A stretch of 64,000 nucleotides of DNA, from positions 124,001-188,000 of the forward strand of contig NZ_JAPJDL010000014.1 in assembly GCF_026242055.1 (NCBI RefSeq). Reading direction: 5' to 3'. The position numbers and the translations under genes are program-made. Origin of the DNA: Lentzea sp. NEAU-D7. GTDB taxonomy: Bacteria > Actinomycetota > Actinomycetes > Mycobacteriales > Pseudonocardiaceae. Below the pieces are notes generated by a model that worked only from the letters and a program-made list of their open reading frames with translations, did not search any database and was not told the origin of the DNA. Shown piece by piece: positions 50,058 through 58,266 of the stretch (position 1 is the first letter of the stretch; every line of letters begins with the position of its first letter).

Positions 50058-50941
50058 AGCCTTTCCACCTCTCTCTTGCCGAACAGTCCGTACGGTCTGA
50101 CGAGCAAGACCAGCAGCATCAACGCGTACGGCGCGACGAGCGCGAAGTTCGACCCGAGCCACGGCGCGAAGTCGCCCTGGTAGGTGCCGACGAGCGACTC
50201 GACGACACCGACCGCGAGCCCGCCGACCACCGCCCCGCCCAGCGACTCCAGGCCGCCGAGGATGATCGCGGGCAACGCTTTCAGCGCCACGATCCAGAGC
50301 TGCTGGTCGACACCGGCGCCCGTGGCCACGAACACGCCTGCGAGAGCGGCGAGCCCTCCCGCCAGCGCCCACGACAGCGCGAACACCGATCCGACGGAGA
50401 TGCCCTGCGCCAGCGCGACCTCCTGGTCGTAGGCCACCGCCCGCATCGCGAGCCCGATCCGCGAGTAGCGGAAGAACAGGAAGAGCAGCGTCGTCACGAC
50501 CGCGGTCGTCGCGATCATCACGAGGTAGCGCTGCTGCACCTCGGCTCCGAGGAAGCTGACCGTGTCCAGCCCCCACGGATCACCGACCTGCCGCACGTCG
50601 AGACCGATGAACGCGTTGGTGACCACCCTGACCACGACGTCCACGCCGATGGTGATGATCGCGACGACGAACACCGGTTTGCCGACCATCGGCCGCAGCA
50701 CCGTGCGTTCCACGCCCAGTGCCAGCACCGCGATCACCACGGCGGCGACGAGAACCGCCCCGACGAACGACACCGCGGGCGAGAGGTACGAGACCAGCAC
50801 CGCGCCTGCCAGCATGAACGCCGGCTGCGCGAAACTGATCACCTGCGTCGACTTGTAGATGATCACGAAGCCGAGCGCGAGCAGCGAGTAGATCGACCCG
50901 GTGCCGAGACCCCGGATCAGCGACTGGAGAAACTCATCCAT
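50054..50941 (-). CDS. livH: Branched-chain-type ABC transporter permease LivH
   Basis: A 295-residue permease with eight or so helices and the LivH pattern: GSIYSLLALGFVIIYKSTQVISFAQ (GSIYSLLALG...FAQ) at residues 15-40, GLAMRAVAYDQEVA near 167 and ILGGLESLGGAVVGGL near 235. The start overlaps the fadD stop by eight bases. Its stop codon lies exactly at the IS right end: the TGA is the complement of the TCA in the terminal TCAA. The original C-terminus may thus have been a little different. Confidence 0.92.
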   Translation of the reverse strand: MDEFLQSLIRGLGTGSIYSLLALGFVIIYKSTQVISFAQPAFMLAGAVLVSYLSPAVSFVGAVLVAAVVIAVLALGVERTVLRPMVGKPVFVVAIITIGVDVVVRVVTNAFIGLDVRQVGDPWGLDTVSFLGAEVQQRYLVMIATTAVVTTLLFLFFRYSRIGLAMRAVAYDQEVALAQGISVGSVFALSWALAGGLAALAGVFVATGAGVDQQLWIVALKALPAIILGGLESLGGAVVGGLAVGVVESLVGTYQGDFAPWLGSNFALVAPYALMLLVLLVRPYGLFGKREVERL

Positions 50942-52769
50942 ACATGCTCTCCACGAGGTCGTCGAACATCTTGCCCAGCGCGGATCTCTTGACCTTCTGG
51001 GTCGCGGTCAGCTCGCCGTCCTCGTGGTCGAGCTCCTTGGGGAACATCCGGAACTTCTTGATCTGCTCGACCGTGGCGAACCTGCCGTTCACCTCGGTCA
51101 CGATCTTCTGCACCAGCTCCTGGACCTCGGGCTTCTCCGACAGGTCCCGGTAGGTGGTGTAAGTGATCTTTCGTTGCTGCGCCCAGTGGCCGACCGTCTC
51201 GTACTCGATGCCGATCAGCGCCACGAGGTAGGCCCGCTGGTCGCCGATCACCACGGCCTCCTTGATGTACGGGGAGGTCTTGAGCGCGTTCTCCAGCTCG
51301 GACGGCGAGATGTTCTTGCCGCCCGCCGTGATGATGATGTCCTTCATCCGGTCGGTGATCTTGACGTGCGTGCCGTCGACCCACTCGCCGACGTCGCCGG
51401 TGTGCAGCCAGCCGTCGTCCAACACGCGTCGCGTGGACTCGGGATCTCGCCAGTAGCCCGCGAACGTGCCGCCGTGCCTGGTGAGGATCTCGCCGGTCTC
51501 CTCGTCGATGCGCAGCTCGATGCCGGGCTGCGGTTCGCCGACCGTGCCGATCTTCACCCGCCCCGGCCGGTTTCCCGTTGCCACGGCGGTGTTCTCGGTC
51601 ATGCCGTAGACCTCGTGCATGGGCACCCCGATGCCCATGAAGAACTTCAGCACGTCCGGGGCGATCGGCGCGGCACCCGAGGCCGCGTACCGGACGTGCC
51701 GCATGCCGATCCTGGCCTTCAGCGCGCGGAAGCAGAACAGCCAGCCCAGCGCGTAGACGATCCTGCTGCTCGCGGTGTGCCTGCCGCCGGTCCTCACCAG
51801 CGTCTCGCCGAGGCTCTCGGCCCTGCGCAGCCAGAACCTGGTCGTCGTTCGCTTGAGCCAGGACGCCGACGACACGCCGATGGTGACGCCGGCCAGCACC
51901 TTCTCCCAGATGCGGGGCACGCCGAACAGGATCGTGGGCTGCACCTCGCGCAGGTTCGGCTGCACCGTCTCGATCGACTCGGCGAAGTGCACCTGCACGC
52001 CGCTGGCCGCGCTGAACCACGTCGTGAAGATGCGTTCGGCGACGTGGCACAGCGGCAGGTAGGACAGCGTGACGTCGGCGGAGGACGGCGGTGGTGAGGT
52101 GAACCCGCCGCCCTCCACCAGCACGTGGACGGCGAACTCGACGTTCGCCACGGTGAGCATCGCGCCCTTGGGCGGGCCGGTGGTGCCGGAGGTGTAGATC
52201 AGCGTCATGACGTCGTCGGGTTCGACGGCCGCCATGCGTTCGGCGAGCTCCTCGGGGAACGAGTCGCGGTGCTGGGCGCCGAGCGCCAGGAAGTCCTCCC
52301 AGGCCAGCAGTTTCGGGTTGTCGTAGCGGCCCTTGATGCCCCGCGGCTCGACGTAGACGATCCATTCCAGGTCGGGGGTGTCCTCCAGCACCAGCAGCGC
52401 CTTGTCGACCTGTTCCTGGTCCTCGGCGATCAGGATCCGCGAGCCCGAGTGGGACAGGAGGTAGGCGACCTCGGACGCGGGGTTGGTCGGGTAGAGCCCG
52501 ACGGTGATGCCCCGGGCGGCGACGACGCCGAGGTCGGCGTAGAGCCATTCGCGGCGGTTCTCGGAGTGGATCGCCACCCGTTCCCCCGGCTGCAGGCCCA
52601 GCGCGAGCAGCGCGTGGCCGACCAGTTCGACGTTCGCCCAGTAGCCGGACCAGCTGACCTCCTGCCAGATGCCGAAGTCCTTGGCGCGCAGCGCGATCTG
52701 GCCGGGCGTGCGCTCGGCGCGGTCCTTCACGCGCGTGACCACGGTCGTGGTCGTCGTCGGTGTGGTCAT
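50934..52769 (-). CDS. AMP-forming long-chain acyl-CoA synthetase in the liv operon
   Basis: A 611-residue acyl-CoA ligase. YTSGTTGPPKGAML lies near residue 195, EVYGMTENTAVA near 365, HTGDVGEW near 440 and DRMKDIIITAGGKNISPSE near 455. The N-terminus is a Thr-rich tail. It shares a four-base overlap with livG upstream and eight bases with livH downstream, so it is a true operon member. A ligase embedded between transporter genes suggests that the imported carboxylic acid is trapped as its CoA ester. Confidence 0.93.
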   Translation of the reverse strand: MTTPTTTTTVVTRVKDRAERTPGQIALRAKDFGIWQEVSWSGYWANVELVGHALLALGLQPGERVAIHSENRREWLYADLGVVAARGITVGLYPTNPASEVAYLLSHSGSRILIAEDQEQVDKALLVLEDTPDLEWIVYVEPRGIKGRYDNPKLLAWEDFLALGAQHRDSFPEELAERMAAVEPDDVMTLIYTSGTTGPPKGAMLTVANVEFAVHVLVEGGGFTSPPPSSADVTLSYLPLCHVAERIFTTWFSAASGVQVHFAESIETVQPNLREVQPTILFGVPRIWEKVLAGVTIGVSSASWLKRTTTRFWLRRAESLGETLVRTGGRHTASSRIVYALGWLFCFRALKARIGMRHVRYAASGAAPIAPDVLKFFMGIGVPMHEVYGMTENTAVATGNRPGRVKIGTVGEPQPGIELRIDEETGEILTRHGGTFAGYWRDPESTRRVLDDGWLHTGDVGEWVDGTHVKITDRMKDIIITAGGKNISPSELENALKTSPYIKEAVVIGDQRAYLVALIGIEYETVGHWAQQRKITYTTYRDLSEKPEVQELVQKIVTEVNGRFATVEQIKKFRMFPKELDHEDGELTATQKVKRSALGKMFDDLVESMYG

Positions 52770-53584
52770 GGCGTCACGCTCTTGTGCTGCTCGCCGAGGT
52801 ACGCGCGGATGACGTCGGGGTCCTGCTGCACCTCCGCGGGCGTGCCGGTGCGGATCGGGCGGCCGAAGTCCATGACCATCACGCGGTCTGCCAGGTCCAT
52901 CACGAGACCCATGTCGTGCTCCACCATGATCATCGGGATGTTGAGCTCCTCCCGGACGTCGAGGATGAACCGGGCCATGTCCTCGGTCTCCTCGACGTTC
53001 ATGCCGGCGACCGGCTCGTCGAGGAGCAGGAGCTTGGGCTCCATCGCGAGCGCCCTGCCCAGTTCGACGCGCTTCTGCACGCCGTAGGGCAGCAGCCCGA
53101 CCGGGAACCGGCGCCACTGCTCCAGTTCCAGGAAGTCGATGACCTCCTCGACCGCGGCCCTGTTCTTCAGCTCCTCGGCGCGCGGCTTGCCGAGCCAGAA
53201 CAACGCGGACAGCGCGCCGTACCGCATGTGGTTGTGGCGGCCGAGCATGAGGTTGTCGACGACGGTGAGGTGGGAGAACAGCTCGATGTTCTGGAACGTG
53301 CGGGCCATGCCCTGCGCGGCGATGCGGTGCGGCCGCATGCCGATCAGGTCGAGGTCGCGGAACCGCACGGTGCCCTCCTGCGGCCGGTAGACGCCGCTCA
53401 GGACGTTGAAGATGGACGTCTTGCCGGCGCCGTTCGGGCCGATGACGGCGAAGAGCTCGCCCTCGCCGACCTCGAACGACACCCCGTCGACCGCCACGAC
53501 CCCGTCGAACGCGAGCCGGACGTCCTCGACCCGCAGCACGGCGGTGGACGGCTTCTCCGCCGAGGTACGCACGTCGGCACTCAT
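52766..53584 (-). CDS. livG: ABC transporter ATPase LivG
   Basis: A 272-residue ATPase. Walker A is GPNGAGKTS, the Q-loop region contains RTFQNIELF, the signature is the degenerate LLPYGVQKRVELGRAL (LSGGQ position reads PYGVQ, common in LivG), Walker B is LLLLDEPVAG and the H-loop is MVEHDM. ATG at 53584 overlaps the livF stop by four bases and was chosen over the earlier frame. It energises the LivHM permease together with LivF. Confidence 0.93.
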   Translation of the reverse strand: MSADVRTSAEKPSTAVLRVEDVRLAFDGVVAVDGVSFEVGEGELFAVIGPNGAGKTSIFNVLSGVYRPQEGTVRFRDLDLIGMRPHRIAAQGMARTFQNIELFSHLTVVDNLMLGRHNHMRYGALSALFWLGKPRAEELKNRAAVEEVIDFLELEQWRRFPVGLLPYGVQKRVELGRALAMEPKLLLLDEPVAGMNVEETEDMARFILDVREELNIPMIMVEHDMGLVMDLADRVMVMDFGRPIRTGTPAEVQQDPDVIRAYLGEQHKSVTP

Positions 53585-54354
53585 GACAGCCACCGCTTCC
53601 TGCGCTTGTAGTGCTTGACCGCACGGAACGAGGAGGTGCCGAGGCCGAGATAGAACTCGCGGATGTCGTCGTCGGCGAGAAGTGCCTCCGCCGGCTTGTC
53701 CATGACGACCTTGCCGGTCTCCAGCACGTAGCCGTGGTCGGCGATGGAGAGCGCCATGCTGGCGTTCTGCTCGACCAGCAGCACCGTGGTGCCCTGTTCG
53801 TTGATCTTCACGACGAGGTCGCGGATCTGCTGGACGAGCAACGGCGCGAGGCCGAGGCTGGGTTCGTCCAGCAGGAGGTAGGACGGTTCCGACATCAGCG
53901 CCCGCCCGATCGAGAGCATCTGCTGCTCGCCACCGGACAGGTAGCCAGCGCTTTGTCTTCGCCGTTCCAGCAGCCGCGGGAAGAGCTCGTAGCAGCGGTC
54001 CAGGTTCTGCTTGAGCCGCTTGGGTCTCGCGTGGCCGCCGACCTTGAGGTTCTCCTCGACGGTCAGTTCGGACAGGATCCGGCGGCCCTCCAGGGCCTGT
54101 TTGATGCCTCGATCCGCGATCTTCGCTGGTGAGAGGCGGTGGATCGGTTCACCGTCGAGCGTGATCGAGCCCTTGGTGACCTTGCCGTCGTGCACGTCGA
54201 GCAGGCCGCTGAAGGCCCTCATCAGGGTCGTCTTGCCCGCTCCGTTCGCACCGAGCAGCGCCACGACCTTGCCCTGGGGCACCTGCAGGCTCACGCCCCG
54301 GAGCACCAGCATCACGTCGTCGTAGACAACCTCGAGGTTGTTCGCTTCGAGCAC
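53581..54354 (-). CDS. livF: ABC transporter ATPase LivF
   Basis: A 257-residue ATPase. Walker A is GANGAGKTT, the signature is YLSGGEQQMLSIGRAL, Walker B is YLLLDEPSLGL and the H-loop is LVEQNA, as in LivF. The C-terminus is extended and basic (KHYKRRKRWLS). It is the first gene of the operon: GTG after AGGAGG, with the CATACC dyad 24 bp upstream. Confidence 0.93.
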   Translation of the reverse strand: MLEANNLEVVYDDVMLVLRGVSLQVPQGKVVALLGANGAGKTTLMRAFSGLLDVHDGKVTKGSITLDGEPIHRLSPAKIADRGIKQALEGRRILSELTVEENLKVGGHARPKRLKQNLDRCYELFPRLLERRRQSAGYLSGGEQQMLSIGRALMSEPSYLLLDEPSLGLAPLLVQQIRDLVVKINEQGTTVLLVEQNASMALSIADHGYVLETGKVVMDKPAEALLADDDIREFYLGLGTSSFRAVKHYKRRKRWLS

Positions 54355-54377
54355 CAGCGCCTCCTAGGGGCCCCTGA

Positions 54378-54393
54378 CATACCGCGCAGTATG
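54378..54393 (-). promoter_or_regulatory. TACC-N4-RGTA dyad operator upstream of the liv-fadD operon
   Basis: CATACC-GCGC-AGTATG, differing by one arm base from the CATACC-AGCC-GGTATG site at 36283-36298. It lies 24 bp upstream of livF, near the expected promoter. Confidence 0.5.
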
Positions 54394-54509
54394 CCGCCCG
54401 TGAGACTTGGATCACAGAGCGCTTTGACCACTGCGGGCGATTTCGTGATGTGCGGATGGCGAGCGGTTCGACACTCTGCGTGACAGTCCACAGTGGACAC
54501 TTATCGGAT

Positions 54510-54534
54510 GTGTAACGCCGCGTTGCTCGGGTAC
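54510..54534 (+). promoter_or_regulatory. SigB/SigF-type promoter of SRPBCC-sigma genes
   Basis: GTGT (54510-54513), 15-base spacer, GGGTAC (54529-54534), 35 bp before the SRPBCC start. Confidence 0.6.
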
Positions 54535-54568
54535 TCACCTTCCGACACCAATCGAAGGAGGAGGTTTC

Positions 54569-55033
54569 GTGACCACCATTGAGAAGTCGGTGGACGTCCA
54601 CGTGCCCGTGAGCACGGCTTACAACCAGTGGACCCAGTTCGAATCCTTCCCGGCGTTCATGGACGGGGTCGAGAAGATCGACCAGATCACGCCGACGAGG
54701 ACCCACTGGACCACGAAGATCGGCGGGGTCGTCCGCGAGTTCGACGCGGAGATCACCGAGCAGCACGCGGACGAGCGAGTCGCGTGGACCACGGTCGACG
54801 GACCGCCGCAGGGTGGCGTGGTGACGTTCCACCGCCTGGACAACGACACGACCCGAGTGCACCTCCAGATGGAGTACGAACCGGAGACCATCACCGAGAA
54901 GGCCGGAGCGGCGCTGGGCGTCGTCGGCCACCGGATCGAGGGTGACCTGAAGCGGTTCAAGGAGTTCATCGAGAACCGGGGCGCCGAGACGGGCGCCTGG
55001 CGAGGCGACGTGACGCCGCCGCCCCAGGTCTGA
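54569..55033 (+). CDS. SRPBCC-family protein (polyketide cyclase-like)
   Basis: A 154-residue START/Bet v1-type (SRPBCC) protein. IEKSVDVHVPVSTAYNQWTQFESFPAFMDGV (IEKSVDV...FPAFM) is the first strand and helix pair of the cyclase/dehydrase family and GGVVTFHRLDNDTTRVHLQM supplies the sheet. It probably binds a hydrophobic ligand. GTG after AGGAGGAGG. A SigB-type promoter precedes it and a SigF-type sigma gene follows 12 bp later, so the pair is likely one stress-induced unit. Confidence 0.87.
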   Translation: MTTIEKSVDVHVPVSTAYNQWTQFESFPAFMDGVEKIDQITPTRTHWTTKIGGVVREFDAEITEQHADERVAWTTVDGPPQGGVVTFHRLDNDTTRVHLQMEYEPETITEKAGAALGVVGHRIEGDLKRFKEFIENRGAETGAWRGDVTPPPQV

Positions 55034-55045
55034 TCGCGGTGCACG

Positions 55046-55765
55046 TTGACGCCAGACCAGCACGCGGCGTTCGAGGAACTCGCCCGCACCAGCCGTGACT
55101 CGCCGCGTTACTACGTGTTGCGGGACCAACTGGTGCGCGAGTACCTCCCCCTCGCCCGGCACATCGCCCGCCGCTTCAGCGAACGCGGCGAGCCCATGGA
55201 AGATCTCGCGCAGGTGGCGGCGGTCGGACTGATCAACGCCATCGACCGGTTCGACGTGTCACGGCAGACGGACTTCCTGTCCTACGCCGTGCCGACGATC
55301 ACGGGCGAGGTGCGGCGTCACTTCCGTGACCAGTGCTGGGCGGTGCGCGTGCCCCGCAGGCTGAAGGAGCTGTGCGACGCCATCGACGGCGCGACCGCCG
55401 AGCTCTCGCACAAGACCGGGCGGTCTCCCACCCCCTCGGAGATCGCCCGGCACCTCGGGGTGTCGCTCAGCGACGTCTACGAGGGCCTGCGCATCGAGAA
55501 GAACGTCGCGTTCGCGCCTCTCGACTCACTGGAGAGCTCGACCGTCGACGATCCAGCGCTGGAAGGCGTGGAGATCCACGAGGCCCTGCAGCCGATGCTG
55601 CGGGGCCTTCCGCGCCGGGAGAGGACCATCGTGGTCCTGCGCTTCTTCGGCCGGCTGACCCAGACGGAGATCGCCCGCCGGGTGGGCATCTCGCAGATGC
55701 ACGTGTCGCGCCTGCTCACCAAGTCCCTCGAGCAGCTGCGGCACGACTTGCTGGCGGAGGAGTGA
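55046..55765 (+). CDS. RNA polymerase sigma factor, SigB/SigF subfamily (second copy)
   Basis: A 239-residue paralogue of the sigma factor at 6885-7682. Region 2 has EDLAQVAAVGLINAIDRFD and FLSYAVPTITGEVRRHFRD; region 4 has LTQTEIARRVGISQMHVSRLL. No anti-sigma gene adjoins it, so it may be governed by one of the RsbW-type proteins 49 kb away or be controlled only by transcription. The TTG at 55046 is the first plausible start, with a weak ribosome-binding site; the start is uncertain. It follows the SRPBCC gene by 12 bp. Confidence 0.92.
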   Translation: MTPDQHAAFEELARTSRDSPRYYVLRDQLVREYLPLARHIARRFSERGEPMEDLAQVAAVGLINAIDRFDVSRQTDFLSYAVPTITGEVRRHFRDQCWAVRVPRRLKELCDAIDGATAELSHKTGRSPTPSEIARHLGVSLSDVYEGLRIEKNVAFAPLDSLESSTVDDPALEGVEIHEALQPMLRGLPRRERTIVVLRFFGRLTQTEIARRVGISQMHVSRLLTKSLEQLRHDLLAEE

Positions 55766-55807
55766 AATGAGCGAGCGGGAATGCCGGGTTCTGGCGATAC
55801 TGGGTTC

Positions 55808-56239
55808 ATGAACCGGTTGCGGTGGCCCCAGAAGCTGGCGATCGGCACCGGGGTCCTGCTGGTGCTGTGGGGCGTGGCCGGGTTCTTCGTGACCGGCTTC
55901 TCGTCGTTCGCGGGCGAGGCCGGCACCTGGGTGCTCGGTCTGCGCGTCAACCCGCTGCAGAACGTCATCCACCTGGTCTTCGGCGCGGCCCTGCTGTTCG
56001 CGGTGCCGCGCCTGAAGGCGCTCAGCGGCACCGGACTGCTGCTGGCGGTGCTGTTCCTGGTGATGTTCGGGCTCGGCCTGGCCCGCTACGACGGCGAGGT
56101 CGTGAACTTCCTCAACGTCAACCCCGGTTCGAACGCGCTGCACTTCTTCGCCGGGTTCGCCTCGCTGGCGACGGCGCAGGGCGCGGCGTGGTGCCGTCAG
56201 TGCGACCGCGCCGCCGCCTCCGCCGTCAAGCCTGCTTGA
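55808..56239 (+). CDS. DUF4383 membrane protein (second copy)
   Basis: A 143-residue four-helix membrane protein with the DUF4383 pattern: TWVLGLRVNPLQNVIHLVFG near residues 38-57 and LNVNPGSNALHFFAGF near 100. It lacks the charged tail of the copy at 10706. The start at 55808 has no ribosome-binding site, and GATACT lies eight bases upstream, so a leaderless message is possible; ATG 55781 is the alternative. It sits behind the second sigma gene by 42 bp and overlaps the convergent topoisomerase gene by 14 bases. Confidence 0.82.
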   Translation: MNRLRWPQKLAIGTGVLLVLWGVAGFFVTGFSSFAGEAGTWVLGLRVNPLQNVIHLVFGAALLFAVPRLKALSGTGLLLAVLFLVMFGLGLARYDGEVVNFLNVNPGSNALHFFAGFASLATAQGAAWCRQCDRAAASAVKPA

Positions 56240-57149
56240 GCAGTTTCCGCACGGCCCGTTCGGGGTCACCGCCGCCGATGACTTTGCCGTGCTCGAACGC
56301 CTCCACCAGGCGCGGATCCACGTAGGACTTCCTCGCCACGGACGGCGTGTTGCCGAGGTCCTGCGCGACCTCCTTCATCACCGCGCTGATCGCGCGCTTA
56401 GACGGCTTGCCGCGTTCGCGCAGTGCCTGCGCGAACGCCTGGGCGGCGAAGACCGTGGCGTGCCAGGTGCGGAGGTCCTTCACGCTGAACTCGTCGCCGA
56501 CCAGTTCGCGGAAGCGTTCGTTGACGTCGTCGGCGGTGAGGTCGAAGACGCGGCAGTCCGGCGTCCGGTCGTGCAGCAGCGACCGGACGGCCCTCGCGAG
56601 CGCGCGGTCGGTGACCTCGTGGTCGACCTGGACACCGTGCTTGGCGGGGAACCGGAAGCGGACCCTGTCCCCGGTGACAGAGAGGTGCTCGCAGAGCAGG
56701 GTCGCGACGCCGTGCGTGCCGTTCTCCTCGGCGTACTCCTCGTGGCCGACGCGGAAGACGCCGAGGTCGAGCATCCGCAGCGCGATGGCGAGCAGCCGCC
56801 TCCGCCCGCGCGACCTCATGTCCTTCTCGATCTGCTCGCGGAACTTCCCGAGCTTCGGGGCGAGCTCCAGCACGCGGGCGAACTTCTCCGTGTCGCGGTC
56901 GGCCCGCCACTTGTCGTGGTAGAGGTACTGGCGGCGGCCGGCGTCGTCGTACCCGACGGCCTGGATGTGGCCGTTCGGGTGCGGTGAGATCCAGACGTCG
57001 CGCCAGGCGGGTGGGATGACGAGGGCCTTCACCCGCTCGACGTCGCTCGCGGACAGCGGCCCGCCGTCGGCGTCGAGGTACCGGAAGCCCTTGCCGTGCC
57101 TGCGCCGCGTCCAGCCCGGACCTGCGGTGATGCTCCGCCGCAGTCTCAT
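56226..57149 (-). CDS. Type IB DNA topoisomerase
   Basis: A 307-residue poxvirus-like topoisomerase IB. The catalytic Tyr276 is in ARKSYVDP, and the helper Arg/Lys residues lie in RMLDLGVFRVG (about 128), KDLRTWHATV (about 225) and neighbouring segments. It relaxes supercoils through a 3'-phosphotyrosine link without ATP. This is the normal length for bacterial TopIB, which occurs in a scattered set of actinobacteria. It converges on the DUF4383 gene and diverges from the YbdK-type gene. Confidence 0.93.
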   Translation of the reverse strand: MRLRRSITAGPGWTRRRHGKGFRYLDADGGPLSASDVERVKALVIPPAWRDVWISPHPNGHIQAVGYDDAGRRQYLYHDKWRADRDTEKFARVLELAPKLGKFREQIEKDMRSRGRRRLLAIALRMLDLGVFRVGHEEYAEENGTHGVATLLCEHLSVTGDRVRFRFPAKHGVQVDHEVTDRALARAVRSLLHDRTPDCRVFDLTADDVNERFRELVGDEFSVKDLRTWHATVFAAQAFAQALRERGKPSKRAISAVMKEVAQDLGNTPSVARKSYVDPRLVEAFEHGKVIGGGDPERAVRKLLKQA

Positions 57150-57162
57150 CTGGACACCCCGG

Positions 57163-57188
57163 GATTGATCAGCATGGAACGCGGGTAC
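57163..57188 (+). promoter_or_regulatory. SigB/SigF-type promoter of YbdK-like gene
   Basis: GATT (57163-57166), 16-base spacer, GGGTAC (57183-57188). The ATG at 57199 is ten bases after the -10 and lacks a ribosome-binding site, which fits a leaderless or near-leaderless message. Confidence 0.5.
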
Positions 57189-57198
57189 CCGCTCGCCG

Positions 57199-58266
57199 AT
57201 GAATCACTACACGGTCGGTGTGGAACAGGAGTTCCTCCTCGTGGATCCCGATTCGCGGCGGCCGGTGGCACTGGCACCCCGGGTCAGGGAGATCTCCCGC
57301 GCGCCAGGGGACCTCGACGTGCAGGGCGAGCTCACCCCGTTCCAGATCGAGATCGCCACCGGCGTCACCTCCTCGTTCGACGAGCTGTCCGAGCAGGTCC
57401 GGCTCGGCCGCCGGGTGCTCGTGGACGCCGCCGACGAGGCCGGGTGCCGCCTCGTGGCGACGGGCATGCCGCCGATCGGCGAAGCCGGGCCCCCTCCCGG
57501 ATCGGATGACCCCCGCTATCACCGGATCGAGTACTCCCATCGACGGCTCGTGACCGGAACGGGTGCCTGCGGACTGCACGTCCACGTGGGCGTCTCCTCC
57601 GAGGCCGAAGCGCTGGAGGCCTCGAACAAGCTGCGGGCGTGGTTGCCGACGTTGCTCGCGCTGAGCGCGAACTCCCCGTACTACCAGGGAGAGGACACCG
57701 GGTACGCCAGCTGGCGGTCGATGGTGTGGTCGCGGTGGCCGGTGAGCGGGCCGCCGCCGTTCTGGCACGGCCCCGCCGACTACGACCGGGCCGTCGAGGC
57801 GCTGATCAGCTCGGAAGCGTTGATGGACAGGGCGATGGTGTACTGGGACGTCCGCCCGTCCGCCGATCATCCGACGGTCGAGGTGCGCGTCGCGGACATC
57901 CCGCAGCTGGCAACGGAAGTCGCGGTCCTGGCCGAGCTGATCCGGGCACTCGTCGTGACGGAACCCTCCGAACAGCGGGTGGACGACTCCGTGCTGCGGG
58001 CGGCATATTGGCGGGCGTCGCGCGACGGGGTCGACGGACTGGCCGCCGATCCACACACCGGAAAACTCTCCCCCGCGTTCGACCGGGCGGTGTCGCTCGT
58101 GGAGCACGTCTCAGTCGCGCTGCGCGAACGCGGCACTCTGTCTACTGTGGAGCAGCAGTTGGACTGGTTGCGCCACAACGGCTGCGGTGCCGCTCGGCAA
58201 CGACGCTGCCCGGACCCCGAGTCCCTTGTGGACATGCTGATCGCCCGAACGCGTGAGGAAACCTGA
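57199..58266 (+). CDS. Carboxylate-amine ligase YbdK/GCS2 family
   Basis: A 355-residue glutamate-cysteine ligase 2-like enzyme. VGVEQEFLLVD at the N-terminus holds the metal-binding Glu residues; GACGLHVHVGV near residue 120 and VEVRVADIPQL near 230 are the other conserved pieces. YbdK has weak gamma-glutamylcysteine synthetase activity; true substrates in actinobacteria are unknown. The gene follows a SigB-type promoter, which suggests a stress-linked role. Its stop shares one base with the next gene's start. Confidence 0.88.
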   Translation: MNHYTVGVEQEFLLVDPDSRRPVALAPRVREISRAPGDLDVQGELTPFQIEIATGVTSSFDELSEQVRLGRRVLVDAADEAGCRLVATGMPPIGEAGPPPGSDDPRYHRIEYSHRRLVTGTGACGLHVHVGVSSEAEALEASNKLRAWLPTLLALSANSPYYQGEDTGYASWRSMVWSRWPVSGPPPFWHGPADYDRAVEALISSEALMDRAMVYWDVRPSADHPTVEVRVADIPQLATEVAVLAELIRALVVTEPSEQRVDDSVLRAAYWRASRDGVDGLAADPHTGKLSPAFDRAVSLVEHVSVALRERGTLSTVEQQLDWLRHNGCGAARQRRCPDPESLVDMLIARTREET

